Positions 7,750 to 16,236 of a stretch of DNA of 64,000 bases are shown here, in pieces (the first letter of the stretch is position 1; every line of letters starts with the position of its first letter). The position numbers and the translations under genes were made by a program. Source of the DNA: Sphingobacterium deserti (GTDB lineage Bacteria > Bacteroidota > Bacteroidia > Sphingobacteriales > Sphingobacteriaceae); the NCBI RefSeq assembly GCF_000757725.1, contig NZ_JJMU01000029.1, positions 1 to 64,000 of the forward strand. Direction: 5' to 3'. A model generated the notes under the pieces. That model did not search any database and was not told the origin of the DNA. It was given only the letters and a program-made list of their open reading frames with translations.

Positions 7750-8880
7750 ATGAAAGTACTCGTTGTTATCGTTCCATTTATTATTGCTATTGCGCTTGGT
7801 CGCTTTATCATTCCATATATCCTCTTTGTGTCTTATAAAAAGCGTTTATTCGACCCGCTCGATGTGCGAAAATCTCACCAGCAGATTACGCCGCGCCTTG
7901 GGGGGGTTGCTTTTGCACCTGTGCAGAGTTGCCTTTTTATACTATCGGTCGTTATCCTCTACAAGGTCAATTTCGTCGCATTGGGGATTAATACGGCAGA
8001 GATATTTCCCATGTTCACCTTATTTCTCTGCGGGATGGTTATGCTGTTTCTGGTCGGTCTGGCGGATGATCTGGTAAGTGTAAGCTATCGATGGAAATTT
8101 ATTATACAGATATTTGTAGCCACGCTATTTCCGCTGTCGGGTTTATGGATTAATGACTTGTATGGTATCTTCCTTATTACCTACTTGCCTATGTGGGTTG
8201 GGGTGCCTTTGACTATTTTTGCTGTGGTGCTCATCATTAATGCTGTCAATTTGATTGATGGGATCGATGGTCTTTGCTCGGGGCTTATTATGGTAGGCTG
8301 TCTATTTCTTGGCGTTTTATTTACCTACTACGATGCTTGGTTGCATGCAATTTTTGCGTTTATTACCGCGGGGGTGCTGGTGCCTTTTTTTTATTTCAAT
8401 GTGTTTGGTGCCTTCAAGCGTCGTCGGCGCATCTTTATGGGGGATACAGGAAGTTTAACTTTAGGCTACGCCATTGCATTTCTTTCCATTAGCTTCGCTA
8501 TGAATAATAAGGATATTAAGCCTTTCTCGGAGGGGGCTATTGTTACTGCTTTTTCTACCCTTATTGTCCCGGTATTTGATGTGAGCAGGGTACTTTTTGT
8601 TCGCTGGCGCGAGAAGCAGCCCTTATTTAAAGCGGATCGTAATCATCTGCACCATAAATTTCTACGTTCGGGCATGTCACATCGTAACGCTATGATTTCC
8701 ATACTCCTATTGGCGCTCTTCTTCTGTTTGTTCAATTTATTTGCGGTACAATACATCAGCAATAACATTGTCGTCTTGTGTGATGTAGTTTTATGGATCG
8801 GGTTTTTGCTGGTTTGGAACATAGTAGAAAGCCGAAAAAAGAAGGAGCGGGCTCAAAAGATGCAATTTTTAAACCAATAA
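7750..8880 (+). CDS. WecA/TagO-type undecaprenyl-phosphate sugar-phosphate transferase (copy 1)
   Basis: This integral membrane enzyme of 376 residues is predicted to transfer a sugar 1-phosphate from its UDP-sugar to undecaprenyl phosphate, the first step of a polysaccharide repeat unit. Family motifs are present: Asp106-Asp107 (ADDLVSVSYRWK), NAVNLID-x-x-DGL with Asp170 and Asp173, the MGDTGSL segment, and the cytosolic His-rich loop DRNHLHHKF. About ten membrane segments are visible. It is a close paralogue of the protein at 11495-12703 and the two flank the plus-strand fimbrillin operon. No other polysaccharide gene lies beside it, so it may be a spare initiator, possibly left by duplication of the operon's first gene. 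Confidence 0.9.
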   Translation: MKVLVVIVPFIIAIALGRFIIPYILFVSYKKRLFDPLDVRKSHQQITPRLGGVAFAPVQSCLFILSVVILYKVNFVALGINTAEIFPMFTLFLCGMVMLFLVGLADDLVSVSYRWKFIIQIFVATLFPLSGLWINDLYGIFLITYLPMWVGVPLTIFAVVLIINAVNLIDGIDGLCSGLIMVGCLFLGVLFTYYDAWLHAIFAFITAGVLVPFFYFNVFGAFKRRRRIFMGDTGSLTLGYAIAFLSISFAMNNKDIKPFSEGAIVTAFSTLIVPVFDVSRVLFVRWREKQPLFKADRNHLHHKFLRSGMSHRNAMISILLLALFFCLFNLFAVQYISNNIVVLCDVVLWIGFLLVWNIVESRKKKERAQKMQFLNQ

Positions 8881-8930
8881 ATGCTCTTTTTAAGTTTCCT
8901 TTAAAACAAAAAATTACTCAATAATAAAAT

Positions 8931-8948
8931 TGTAGCGATCTATCTACA
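8931..8948 (+). promoter_or_regulatory. TGTAG-N8-CTACA operator, site 4
   Basis: The sequence is TGTAGCGATCTATCTACA. It lies 50 bp after the first WecA-type gene and 167 bp upstream of site 5, in the region leading to the plus-strand fimbrillin operon. Confidence 0.6.
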
Positions 8949-9049
8949 CGGAGCGTCGAATTCGCGCGTGGTTGTGTTGTATGCAATGTTTTCAATACTT
9001 TTTGAAAATTATAAGCCTCATTTTGATTAGATATTTCCCCTGTGAATTG

Positions 9050-9063
9050 TTGACATTTGTCAA
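9050..9063. promoter_or_regulatory. Crp/Fnr-type palindrome TTGACATTTGTCAA (copy 2)
   Basis: All 14 bases are identical to the site at 6206-6219. It lies about 100 bp upstream of the inferred transcription start of the plus-strand fimbrillin operon. Confidence 0.6.
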
Positions 9064-9097
9064 TCAAATATCCCCTATATACCTATTTAAACGCATT

Positions 9098-9115
9098 TGT
9101 AGTTGTGCGGCTACA
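9098..9115 (+). promoter_or_regulatory. TGTAG-N8-CTACA operator, site 5
   Basis: The sequence is TGTAGTTGTGCGGCTACA. Its centre is about 51 bp upstream of the inferred transcription start, a typical place for an activator. Confidence 0.65.
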
Positions 9116-9145
9116 GGCTTATTTTCATTTGTTTGGTTAAACAAC

Positions 9146-9153
9146 TACCTTTG
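9146..9153 (+). promoter_or_regulatory. -7 element of the plus-strand fimbrillin operon
   Basis: TACCTTTG matches TAnnTTTG. Transcription would start near 9158, leaving a leader of about 200 nt before the small ORF. That leader contains no recognisable gene. Confidence 0.5.
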
Positions 9154-9357
9154 TATCACAATGAAAAATAATAGATAGCATATGAAAAGCCTTTTGGATT
9201 TATGCCGCGCTCTAGCACAGTCTGACTAAATTCAAATTAATATTCAGGTCTAATTTAGCTTTATAGTTTATATTATTAAAATATTCTCAACAAAAGGGGT
9301 GAGCCTGGATTTTTATGCCCTTCGCGTTGGGTTGCATATGGGAAATACCTTACGAAA

Positions 9358-9549
9358 ATGGAAAACACAAGAATTCAAAAATCTACCGCTAAACGTCCTT
9401 ACACGACGCCACAAATCTTTATCACTTATTTAGAACTGGAGTGTTCGATCGCGGCAGGATCTGCTACGGTGCGTACACAAGGTGCTAATCAAGATGTTTT
9501 TGAAACGTGGGATGTAGAGCTGGACGATAACCGCAAAATTGACTTCTAA
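9358..9549 (+). CDS. small fimbrillin-linked protein
   Basis: This 63-residue protein has no signal peptide. It begins MENTRIQKSTAKRPYTTP and ends KIDF. It resembles the small protein at 4603-4785 in layout: Tyr-x-x-Pro, then a Leu-Glu, then IAAGSATVR, then an acidic half with a Trp. Its stop lies 10 bp before the fimbrillin start at 9560, so the two are translationally close. The repeated pairing in three loci of this window argues for a functional link with the fimbrillin. The biochemical role is unknown. Confidence 0.7.
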   Translation: MENTRIQKSTAKRPYTTPQIFITYLELECSIAAGSATVRTQGANQDVFETWDVELDDNRKIDF

Positions 9550-9559
9550 TAACGCAGAC

Positions 9560-11095
9560 ATGAGATTTTTAATAAAACTGAAATACAGTGTTGCGATAGT
9601 TTTTGCAAGCTTATTTATTTTGTCTTGTTCAAAAGAGGAGTCCATTTCGGTGGATGGTGAAGCACGTGTCTCCATTTTCTTGGAAGGTGTAAACGAAGTA
9701 GAAACTTCCGTAAAGATGAGTGCTGCCTCTTCCGGAAGCTACGCTGGGCAGCAAGTAACGGTGCCATTTAATGATGACTTTGAATTAATTGCGACCTTAC
9801 AAACGCAGGGCGCCGTGCGGGTGGAGCGCAAGATTTATGCAAATGGGAATGCTGCAGCTGCAACCAGCACAAAAACGGTATTGCCAAAAGGAACGTTGTA
9901 CAGGGTTGCTGTTTACGATCAATTGGGAAGCTATGTAACCGACCAAGTCTATAAAGTAGGCGAGCCAGCTACAAATGTTTTTCTATTGGATGGAGGGAAG
10001 ACCTATACTTTTTTAGCCTATTCTGTTAATAGTAAAAGTGATCTGCCGTCGTTAAACAACCAGCAGAAACTTGCAGACGTGAACCTGGCTAATCTTAATG
10101 GCAGTGCTAATTTAATGTATTTCAAGCGTGCGGTGACGGTAAAAGGTGGGGAAAATAATGTGAATTTGGTGATGCGTAATCTATTTAGTCAAATCACCAC
10201 AACTATTGACGCTAGCGCCGTGGGTGTTATCGATGAATGTTCGGCATTTATTTCACCTCACTACGGTGCTGTAAATATTAGACTGACGGATTCTACCATT
10301 ACCTACACCGGTTCAACAACTGTGAACAATTTGGTCTTTAGTGGTTTTAATACACAAAAAATTGTGAGCAGCGCGGCGGTGCTTAACCACCCGGCGACTA
10401 CCAATGGGGTTTTAACGATTGCGAAGATTAGGGCAGGTGGTACAACAAGAGAAAATCTGGTCGTTAATAATTTGGATATAACGCCTGGTGTAAAATACAA
10501 CCTCAATCTTACACTTAGCCCTAAAAATGGAATCAGCGTGGGAAGCTACACCTGGGCACCGGGAAATTTGGTGTACAACAATGGTAATTATGGCTTCGCA
10601 GAAAATCAAGGTTTATATGGCGATCAATGGCAAGTTAACGCGCTATTGCCCATTGATCGGGGTGCAGGCAGCGAAGGGCAGCAAGCTTACGATCCGGCAA
10701 AAGACCCCTGTACAAAAGTTACTTCCCATGGTGGAAACTGGCGTACACCCACGATGCAACAATTGCAGAGCATAACGGGTGCGAACCGTAACGAAAAACC
10801 GATCTTTCACGTGCGTTATGACCTGAGTGGGCAACCACGAGCCAGCTATAACGGTGTTGGCGGATTGTTTGTGGGTACAACTACGCAGCCCGCGCCAGCT
10901 GATATCGATCGCTATATGTTTCTCCCTTATGCAGGCGAACGCAACCGGGGGCAAGGGTCAATGGGGACATATTGGACGGTTACGCCATCCAGTGCAAATA
11001 ACGAGCGTTTTCAATTTAACACAGGCGATGTCACTTGGCCATACAGCGGTCAGTACTATAACGCTGGTGGAAGTATTCGCTGTGTAAAGAAATAA
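9560..11095 (+). CDS. fimbrillin-like lipoprotein with FISUMP-type C-terminus
   Basis: This 511-residue surface lipoprotein begins with a signal peptide and lipobox ILSC at about residue 23, followed by KEES. The N-terminal ~330 residues resemble fimbrillin-family pilus proteins. The C-terminal part shows NLVY, then a DPC segment, then GGNWRTPTMQQL, and a terminal GGSIRCVKK, as in FISUMP domains. It is more distant from the two minus-strand copies than they are from each other. An upstream in-frame codon at 9539 overlaps the small ORF; the ATG at 9560 gives the signal peptide directly and is preferred. A terminator follows at 11118. Confidence 0.8.
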   Translation: MRFLIKLKYSVAIVFASLFILSCSKEESISVDGEARVSIFLEGVNEVETSVKMSAASSGSYAGQQVTVPFNDDFELIATLQTQGAVRVERKIYANGNAAAATSTKTVLPKGTLYRVAVYDQLGSYVTDQVYKVGEPATNVFLLDGGKTYTFLAYSVNSKSDLPSLNNQQKLADVNLANLNGSANLMYFKRAVTVKGGENNVNLVMRNLFSQITTTIDASAVGVIDECSAFISPHYGAVNIRLTDSTITYTGSTTVNNLVFSGFNTQKIVSSAAVLNHPATTNGVLTIAKIRAGGTTRENLVVNNLDITPGVKYNLNLTLSPKNGISVGSYTWAPGNLVYNNGNYGFAENQGLYGDQWQVNALLPIDRGAGSEGQQAYDPAKDPCTKVTSHGGNWRTPTMQQLQSITGANRNEKPIFHVRYDLSGQPRASYNGVGGLFVGTTTQPAPADIDRYMFLPYAGERNRGQGSMGTYWTVTPSSANNERFQFNTGDVTWPYSGQYYNAGGSIRCVKK

Positions 11096-11117
11096 GTCCA
11101 TAATTAACCTGTCAATT

Positions 11118-11151
11118 AGGGTTGTATCATGTAGCTGATATAACCCTTTTT
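11118..11151 (+). terminator. terminator of the plus-strand fimbrillin operon
   Basis: The stem AGGGTT-n-TATC/GATA-n-AACCCT is followed by five T. It lies about 20 bp after the fimbrillin stop and separates this operon from the polysaccharide operon. Confidence 0.8.
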
Positions 11152-11305
11152 GATTTATTAGGCCCACTCCATATGCGTGGTCATGCCTCTGCCTTTTTTT
11201 AAATTTCGGCTGCTATTGTGTGCTGGGAAAATACAATATTATAGCTGCGATTTTAGGTGAAACGCAAAAGGATTTTCCCAAGGGTTGCTGTATGCCGAAA
11301 TAGTT

Positions 11306-11323
11306 TGTAGCCCTTATGCTACA
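11306..11323 (+). promoter_or_regulatory. TGTAG-N8-CTACA operator, site 6
   Basis: The sequence is TGTAGCCCTTATGCTACA. It is the distal member of a pair, 53 bp (about five helical turns) upstream of site 7. Confidence 0.65.
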
Positions 11324-11358
11324 GGGCTTTCGGGGTTTTTGGTTTGCCTGCGTTTTAC

Positions 11359-11376
11359 TGTAGCGCTTGGTCTACA
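11359..11376 (+). promoter_or_regulatory. TGTAG-N8-CTACA operator, site 7
   Basis: The sequence is TGTAGCGCTTGGTCTACA. Its centre lies about 69 bp upstream of the inferred start of the exopolysaccharide operon. Confidence 0.7.
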
Positions 11377-11424
11377 GAAATTTTTAAATAGCAGAAAAGA
11401 CTCGTCTACGTCGGTGCGGCGCTG

Positions 11425-11432
11425 TACTTTTG
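11425..11432 (+). promoter_or_regulatory. -7 element of the exopolysaccharide operon
   Basis: TACTTTTG matches TAnnTTTG. Transcription would begin near 11437, leaving a leader of about 58 nt. No strong terminator is visible from here until 41461. Confidence 0.6.
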
Positions 11433-11494
11433 CCGTACATACTAATCGGAGAATTCTTTCCAAACTGTTGAAAAAAAAGAACAAAAAAACGACT

Positions 11495-12703
11495 ATGAAA
11501 GTTTTATTTATACTTGCACCCTTTTTCCTCGCGCTTTACCTCGGTCGGATAATTCTCCCCTATGTTTTTTTGATTTGTTTTAAGAAAAGACTTTTTGATC
11601 CTATCGACAAGCGTAAACTACATGGGCAGTTCATCCCGCGCTTGGGCGGTGTTATATTCGCTCCTATACAATGTTTCTTGATGACGTTTGCTGTTGTGGT
11701 GTTTTACAAGTATAATTTTGTGGACTTAAGTGTGAACACTCAGGAAGTGTTGCCGATGTTCCTTTTGTTGATCTGCGGTTTGGTAATGCTCTTCTTAGTG
11801 GGGATTGGCGATGATCTAGTAGGAGTCAGCTATAAGTGGAAATTTGCCGTTCAGCTGTTTGTCGCGGCTTTGTTTCCGTTATCGGGTTTATGGATAAATG
11901 ATCTTTACGGCGTGTTTTTTATAACGGCTATCCCTGCTTACGTAGGAATGCCTTTGACGATGCTGGTTGTCATATTGATTATTAATGCGGTGAATTTGAT
12001 TGATGGATTGGATGGCTTATGTTCCGGACTGATCGCTGTAGGCTCTATGGTGTTGGGTGTGATGTTTGCCGTGCAAGGGGCTTATCTGCATGCAATGTTT
12101 GCTTTTATTACAGCGGGTGTGCTAGCTCCATTTTTCTATTTCAATGTATTTGGAATATCTAAGCATCGGCGCCGGATCTTTATGGGCGACACGGGAAGCC
12201 TTACATTAGGGCTATCTATCGCTTTCTTAGCCATAAGCTTTGCAATGAACAACCCGGCAGTAAAGCCCTTTTATGAAGGGGCAATTGTGGCTGCATTTTC
12301 GGTGTTGATTGTTCCGGTGATGGATGTCTTACGCGTAATGTGGGTGCGCAAGCAAGCGAAACAGCCGTTGTTTAAGCCTGATAGAAACCATATCCACCAT
12401 AAATTGCTGGATCTCGGCCTGTCGCACCGCAATGCAATGATGAGCATTCTTGCATTTGCTGCATTCTTCGCGATCTTCAACAGTATCATGGTGAATTACA
12501 TCAGCAACAATATTGTTTTGGTTTGGGATCTTGTGCTTTGGTTGGGCTTTCACGTTATGCTGAACAAAGTTGAAAATATACGGGCTACGAGACGTATCCA
12601 AGAGTTGATGAAAGCCCAAAACAAATTGGAAAATACTGAAAATAAAAAGCTAAATTTACAGGATGTATCGTTGAAAAATCTCCAGTTGGAGAATGTACGT
12701 TAA
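11495..12703 (+). CDS. WecA/TagO-type undecaprenyl-phosphate sugar-phosphate transferase (copy 2)
   Basis: First gene of the exopolysaccharide operon and predicted initiator of repeat-unit synthesis on undecaprenyl phosphate in the inner membrane. The protein has 402 residues and about ten membrane segments. Motifs include GDDLVGVSYKWKF, NAVNLIDGLDGLCSG, MGDTGSL and DRNHIHHKLL. A longer frame opens at 11285, but the promoter lies inside it, and the ATG at 11495 matches the start of paralogue 1 (MKVLFIL against MKVLVVI). The extra C-terminal tail (about 25 residues, rich in Asn, Lys and Leu) is absent from copy 1. The sugar is probably a HexNAc, given the epimerase that follows, but this is inference. 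Confidence 0.92.
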   Translation: MKVLFILAPFFLALYLGRIILPYVFLICFKKRLFDPIDKRKLHGQFIPRLGGVIFAPIQCFLMTFAVVVFYKYNFVDLSVNTQEVLPMFLLLICGLVMLFLVGIGDDLVGVSYKWKFAVQLFVAALFPLSGLWINDLYGVFFITAIPAYVGMPLTMLVVILIINAVNLIDGLDGLCSGLIAVGSMVLGVMFAVQGAYLHAMFAFITAGVLAPFFYFNVFGISKHRRRIFMGDTGSLTLGLSIAFLAISFAMNNPAVKPFYEGAIVAAFSVLIVPVMDVLRVMWVRKQAKQPLFKPDRNHIHHKLLDLGLSHRNAMMSILAFAAFFAIFNSIMVNYISNNIVLVWDLVLWLGFHVMLNKVENIRATRRIQELMKAQNKLENTENKKLNLQDVSLKNLQLENVR

Positions 12704-12725
12704 TCCTTAAATTATCCAGCTTCTT

Positions 12726-13685
12726 ATGAAAGTTACTATTATTGGCGGATCCGGATTTGTGGGAACCCGCCTGATTGAAAAACTACTTTTAGAAAACAGT
12801 GTCGATATTGTAAATATTGATAAAAAACAGAGCGACAGCTATGCATCCCTGACGCATATTGGAGATGTAAGTGATGTTGCTGGTTTGAAGACTGGCTTGC
12901 AGGGTACAGATGTAGTGGTCTTACTTGCCGCAGAGCATCGCGATGATGTTTCGCCAACGTCCTTATATTATGATGTCAATGTGGAAGGCACGCGCCATGT
13001 GCTAGAGGCCATGGAGGTTAATGCCTGCAAACATATTATTTTCACGAGCTCGGTAGCAGTCTATGGTCTTGATAAGGATAATCCCGACGAGCTATTGCCT
13101 GCCGATCCTTTCAATCATTACGGAAAAAGCAAGTGGCAAGCGGAAGAGGTTTTACAGGCATGGTTTAAAAGCCATAGTGACTGGACCATTTCCATTGTGC
13201 GGCCCACAGTGATATTTGGGGAAGGGAACCGCGGAAATGTGTGGAACCTATTAAACCAAATCGCATCCGGAAAGTTTATGATGATCGGTTCAGGTACTAA
13301 CCGGAAATCGATGGCTTACGTAGGCAACATCGTCGCTTTCATCCAGTTTCTTATTGCAAACAAAAAGACCGGTTTAGAAGTTTATAATTATGTGGATAAG
13401 CCCGACTTCACAACGAATGATCTGGTTTACCATACCGGCAACGTGCTGAACAAAAAAATCCCGACCCGCCGCATTCCTTACTGGTTAGGCATGTTAGGCG
13501 GATATGGCTTTGATGTGCTTGCTTGGGCAACACGAAAAAAATTGCCCATCAGCTCGGTTCGCGTGAAAAAGTTTTGTGCCGTCACACAGTTTGATTCCAG
13601 TAAGGCAATGGGCTCCGGCTTTAAGCCGCCATTTACCATGGAAGAAGGCTTGCGCAGAACATTAAAATCAGAATTTGGAAAGTAA
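12726..13685 (+). CDS. NAD-dependent sugar-nucleotide epimerase/dehydratase
   Basis: This 319-residue extended short-chain dehydrogenase has the Rossmann motif GGSGFVG at residues 7-13 and the catalytic pair Tyr132-x-x-x-Lys136 (HYGKSK), with a Thr/Ser-rich strand (FTSSVAVYG) before it. It is predicted to act on a UDP-sugar, for example as a UDP-HexNAc 4-epimerase, in the cytosol. Pairing of such an epimerase with a WecA-type transferase is common in Bacteroidota polysaccharide loci. It starts 22 bp after the transferase gene, so it is co-transcribed. The exact substrate cannot be read from sequence. Confidence 0.88.
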   Translation: MKVTIIGGSGFVGTRLIEKLLLENSVDIVNIDKKQSDSYASLTHIGDVSDVAGLKTGLQGTDVVVLLAAEHRDDVSPTSLYYDVNVEGTRHVLEAMEVNACKHIIFTSSVAVYGLDKDNPDELLPADPFNHYGKSKWQAEEVLQAWFKSHSDWTISIVRPTVIFGEGNRGNVWNLLNQIASGKFMMIGSGTNRKSMAYVGNIVAFIQFLIANKKTGLEVYNYVDKPDFTTNDLVYHTGNVLNKKIPTRRIPYWLGMLGGYGFDVLAWATRKKLPISSVRVKKFCAVTQFDSSKAMGSGFKPPFTMEEGLRRTLKSEFGK

Positions 13686-13717
13686 GGACGCTTCCCTAAA
13701 CAAGTTTATCCCTTAGT

Positions 13718-15154
13718 ATGTCGCTTAAACAGCAGGCTTTTACAGGTGTAGTTTGGACGTTTGCAGAGCAATTCGGCTCGCAGATTGTTGGCTTTTTGAC
13801 AAGTCTCGCGCTAGCACGTCTTTTGTTGCCATCTGATTTTGGAACGATTGCGTTATTCGGTGTGGTTATGGCTATAGCAAAAGTGTTTTTGGATAGCGGC
13901 TTAGTAGGTAGTCTTATACGTACTACCGATGCTGATGAACGGGATTATTCAACTGTGTTTTGGTTTAATCTGCTGGCTGGTACGATATTATACGGTGTCG
14001 TTTTTTTTGTAGCTCCCTTAGTTTCAGAATTTTATACGTTACCATTATTGACTCCCTTGATCAGAGTTTATGCTATTATCCTAATTATTGATTCCCTAGT
14101 AGCCGTTCAAGGCGTCCAATTTGTCAAAAATTTAGATTTTAAAACAAACTTTAAGATACAACTTCCTTCGATTCTAGTGGGGGGGATAGCAGGAATCTCA
14201 TTTGCTTATTTCGGGTTTGGAGCCTGGTCATTGGTCTACGCTTCGCTTATCCAAAACATGTTATACACCCTGCAATATTGGTTGTATAGTACTTGGCGAC
14301 CTTCATTTCTGTTTGATAAAGCTAAATTTAAATATCACTTCACTTTTGGATCTCGATTGATGCTGTCTTCGCTTTTGGATGTTACGTTTAATAATATTTA
14401 CACCATTCTCATTGGCAAGAAGTATTCTACGGCTGAACTTGGGTATTACAACCGTGCCGATTCTCTGAAGCAATTGCCGGTCAATAACATCTCAAATGCG
14501 TTGAATAAAGTTTCTTTTCCGCTCTTTGCAAAGATGAGCCACGACGATATCCTCTTAAAAGAGGCATATCGAAAGATTCTATCGATCGTTATTTTTGTTA
14601 TAGCGCCGATCATTGCCTTTATGGTAGTATCTGCAGAACCACTTATTCGATTTTTACTGACTGATAAATGGCTGCCAGCCGTTCCGTATTTTCAGATTTT
14701 AGCTATTGCAGGGGTTTTGTATCCAATACATGCCTACAACTTGAATGTGTTGCAAGTAAAAGGGCGCTCTGATTTGTTTCTAAAGTTGGAAATTTTTAAG
14801 AAAATTTTGGTTGTACTTGTTGTGCTAGCTTCTTTACCTTTCGGTATCTTAGGCCTGCTCTGGGGGCAAGTAATTACTTCTATTCTAGCGCTTTTTATCA
14901 ATACCTATTACACAGGTAAGTTTATAAAATACACTGTTTTTTCACAAGTAAGAGACTTGGTGCCCAGTCTACTCATAGCCTCTTTTTGTGCATTGGCGGT
15001 ATACCTCATTGACAGATTTTATATTGGCAACTCCATCGATCTTATTAGGCTTTGTATTTTATTGTTGTTGTATACTTTTTTCTACCTCGGCATTGTTCTC
15101 TTGACAAAGGGTAAGGAAATAGGAATTTTGAAAGAATTAATTTTTAAGAGATGA
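13718..15154 (+). CDS. wzx: Wzx-type polysaccharide flippase
   Basis: This inner-membrane protein of 478 residues belongs to the MOP/polysaccharide-transport superfamily. The N-terminus (MSLKQQAFTGVVWTFAEQF) and the early segment ALARLLLPSDFGTIAL are typical of the WzxC-like branch. About 12-14 hydrophobic segments run along the length. It should flip the undecaprenyl-linked repeat unit to the periplasm for Wzy. The stop overlaps the next start by 4 bp. Together with Wzy, Wza and Wzc in the same operon it defines a Wzx/Wzy-dependent pathway. Confidence 0.92.
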   Translation: MSLKQQAFTGVVWTFAEQFGSQIVGFLTSLALARLLLPSDFGTIALFGVVMAIAKVFLDSGLVGSLIRTTDADERDYSTVFWFNLLAGTILYGVVFFVAPLVSEFYTLPLLTPLIRVYAIILIIDSLVAVQGVQFVKNLDFKTNFKIQLPSILVGGIAGISFAYFGFGAWSLVYASLIQNMLYTLQYWLYSTWRPSFLFDKAKFKYHFTFGSRLMLSSLLDVTFNNIYTILIGKKYSTAELGYYNRADSLKQLPVNNISNALNKVSFPLFAKMSHDDILLKEAYRKILSIVIFVIAPIIAFMVVSAEPLIRFLLTDKWLPAVPYFQILAIAGVLYPIHAYNLNVLQVKGRSDLFLKLEIFKKILVVLVVLASLPFGILGLLWGQVITSILALFINTYYTGKFIKYTVFSQVRDLVPSLLIASFCALAVYLIDRFYIGNSIDLIRLCILLLLYTFFYLGIVLLTKGKEIGILKELIFKR

Positions 15155-16233
15155 TACCTGTAACAAAACCTTTTCTTCCTCCGCGGGAAGTATATGATAA
15201 GTTTGTAGATGGCATTTGGCACCGCCAGTGGTTGACTAATATGGGGCCTTTGGCCAGTCAGCTAGAAATGGATTTGAAAGCGTATCTACATGTAGACCAT
15301 TTGCTCTATGTAACGAGTGGAACAGTTGCTTTGCAAATGGCTTTAAAAGCTTTGGCTGTTAAAGGCGAAATTATAACAACGCCGTTCTCCTTTGTTGCAA
15401 CGACTTCCAGTATTGTTTGGGAAGGTTGTGAACCTATATTTGTAGATATCGATCCATATACGTTGAATATAGACCCTAAAAAAATTGAAGCCGCCATAAC
15501 GGAAAACACGTCCGCTATCCTTGCTACACATGTGTATGGCAATCCCTGTGATGTTGAGGCGATAGAGCAGATCGCAAAAAAGCATGATTTAAAGGTTATT
15601 TACGATGGTGCGCACGCATTTGGGGTGCAAGTTGATGGCAAGTCCGTCTTTGAATATGGTGATATTAGCATTTGCTCCCTACACGCCACAAAGCTTTACC
15701 ATTCCATTGAAGGAGGTTTAATTGTCACGAAAAACCCTGATTTGTTGAAGAGGTTGGCATCGATGCGTAATTTTGGTATATCCGGTTTTGAAAGCTTCTC
15801 AGACCTGGGTATTAACGGGAAAAATTCGGAGTTTCATGCAGCGATGGGGCTAGCGAACTTGGAACTCGTTACCAGCATCATGGATAAAAGGGTGTCGCTT
15901 ATAAAACGCTACGAGTCCAAATTGAAAAACTTCAAGGCTTTTCGGCCCAAGTGGCATGGTAAGTCTGCAAACAATGGCGCCTATTTACCCTACGTGTTAG
16001 AATCTGAAGAACTCTTGTTGAAGATTAAGAAAGAGTTAGATGGACATGAAATTTTTACCAGACGGTATTTTTATCCAAGCCTTGCAAAGGCGTTGCCCTA
16101 TCTTGACCCAGTGGAGATGCCCATGACGGAGGATATTGCAAAGCGCGTGCTATGTCTTCCGCTATTTTTCGAGCTTACTTTTGAAGAAGTGGATATGATT
16201 TGTCGTGTGATTTTAAGAATGCAAAATAATTAA
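15151..16233 (+). CDS. DegT/DnrJ/EryC1-family sugar aminotransferase
   Basis: This 360-residue PLP enzyme should transaminate a keto-sugar nucleotide in the cytosol to make an amino sugar. The PLP lysine is Lys181 in SLHATKLYHSIEGG. The Asp-x-x-His motif (YDGAHAFG, Asp152) and the TSGTVALQMAL phosphate-binding segment are also present. The keto substrate could come from the 4,6-dehydratase at 46568, which is encoded outside the operon; that connection is inferred. It overlaps wzx by 4 bp and is followed at 4 bp by the WbqC gene. Confidence 0.92.
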   Translation: MIPVTKPFLPPREVYDKFVDGIWHRQWLTNMGPLASQLEMDLKAYLHVDHLLYVTSGTVALQMALKALAVKGEIITTPFSFVATTSSIVWEGCEPIFVDIDPYTLNIDPKKIEAAITENTSAILATHVYGNPCDVEAIEQIAKKHDLKVIYDGAHAFGVQVDGKSVFEYGDISICSLHATKLYHSIEGGLIVTKNPDLLKRLASMRNFGISGFESFSDLGINGKNSEFHAAMGLANLELVTSIMDKRVSLIKRYESKLKNFKAFRPKWHGKSANNGAYLPYVLESEELLLKIKKELDGHEIFTRRYFYPSLAKALPYLDPVEMPMTEDIAKRVLCLPLFFELTFEEVDMICRVILRMQNN

Positions 16234-16236
16234 GAT

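Noticed and set aside
11285..11494. N-terminal extension of the second WecA-type protein
   Set aside because: The promoter at 11425 and both nearby operators lie inside it, and the paralogue starts at the equivalent of 11495.
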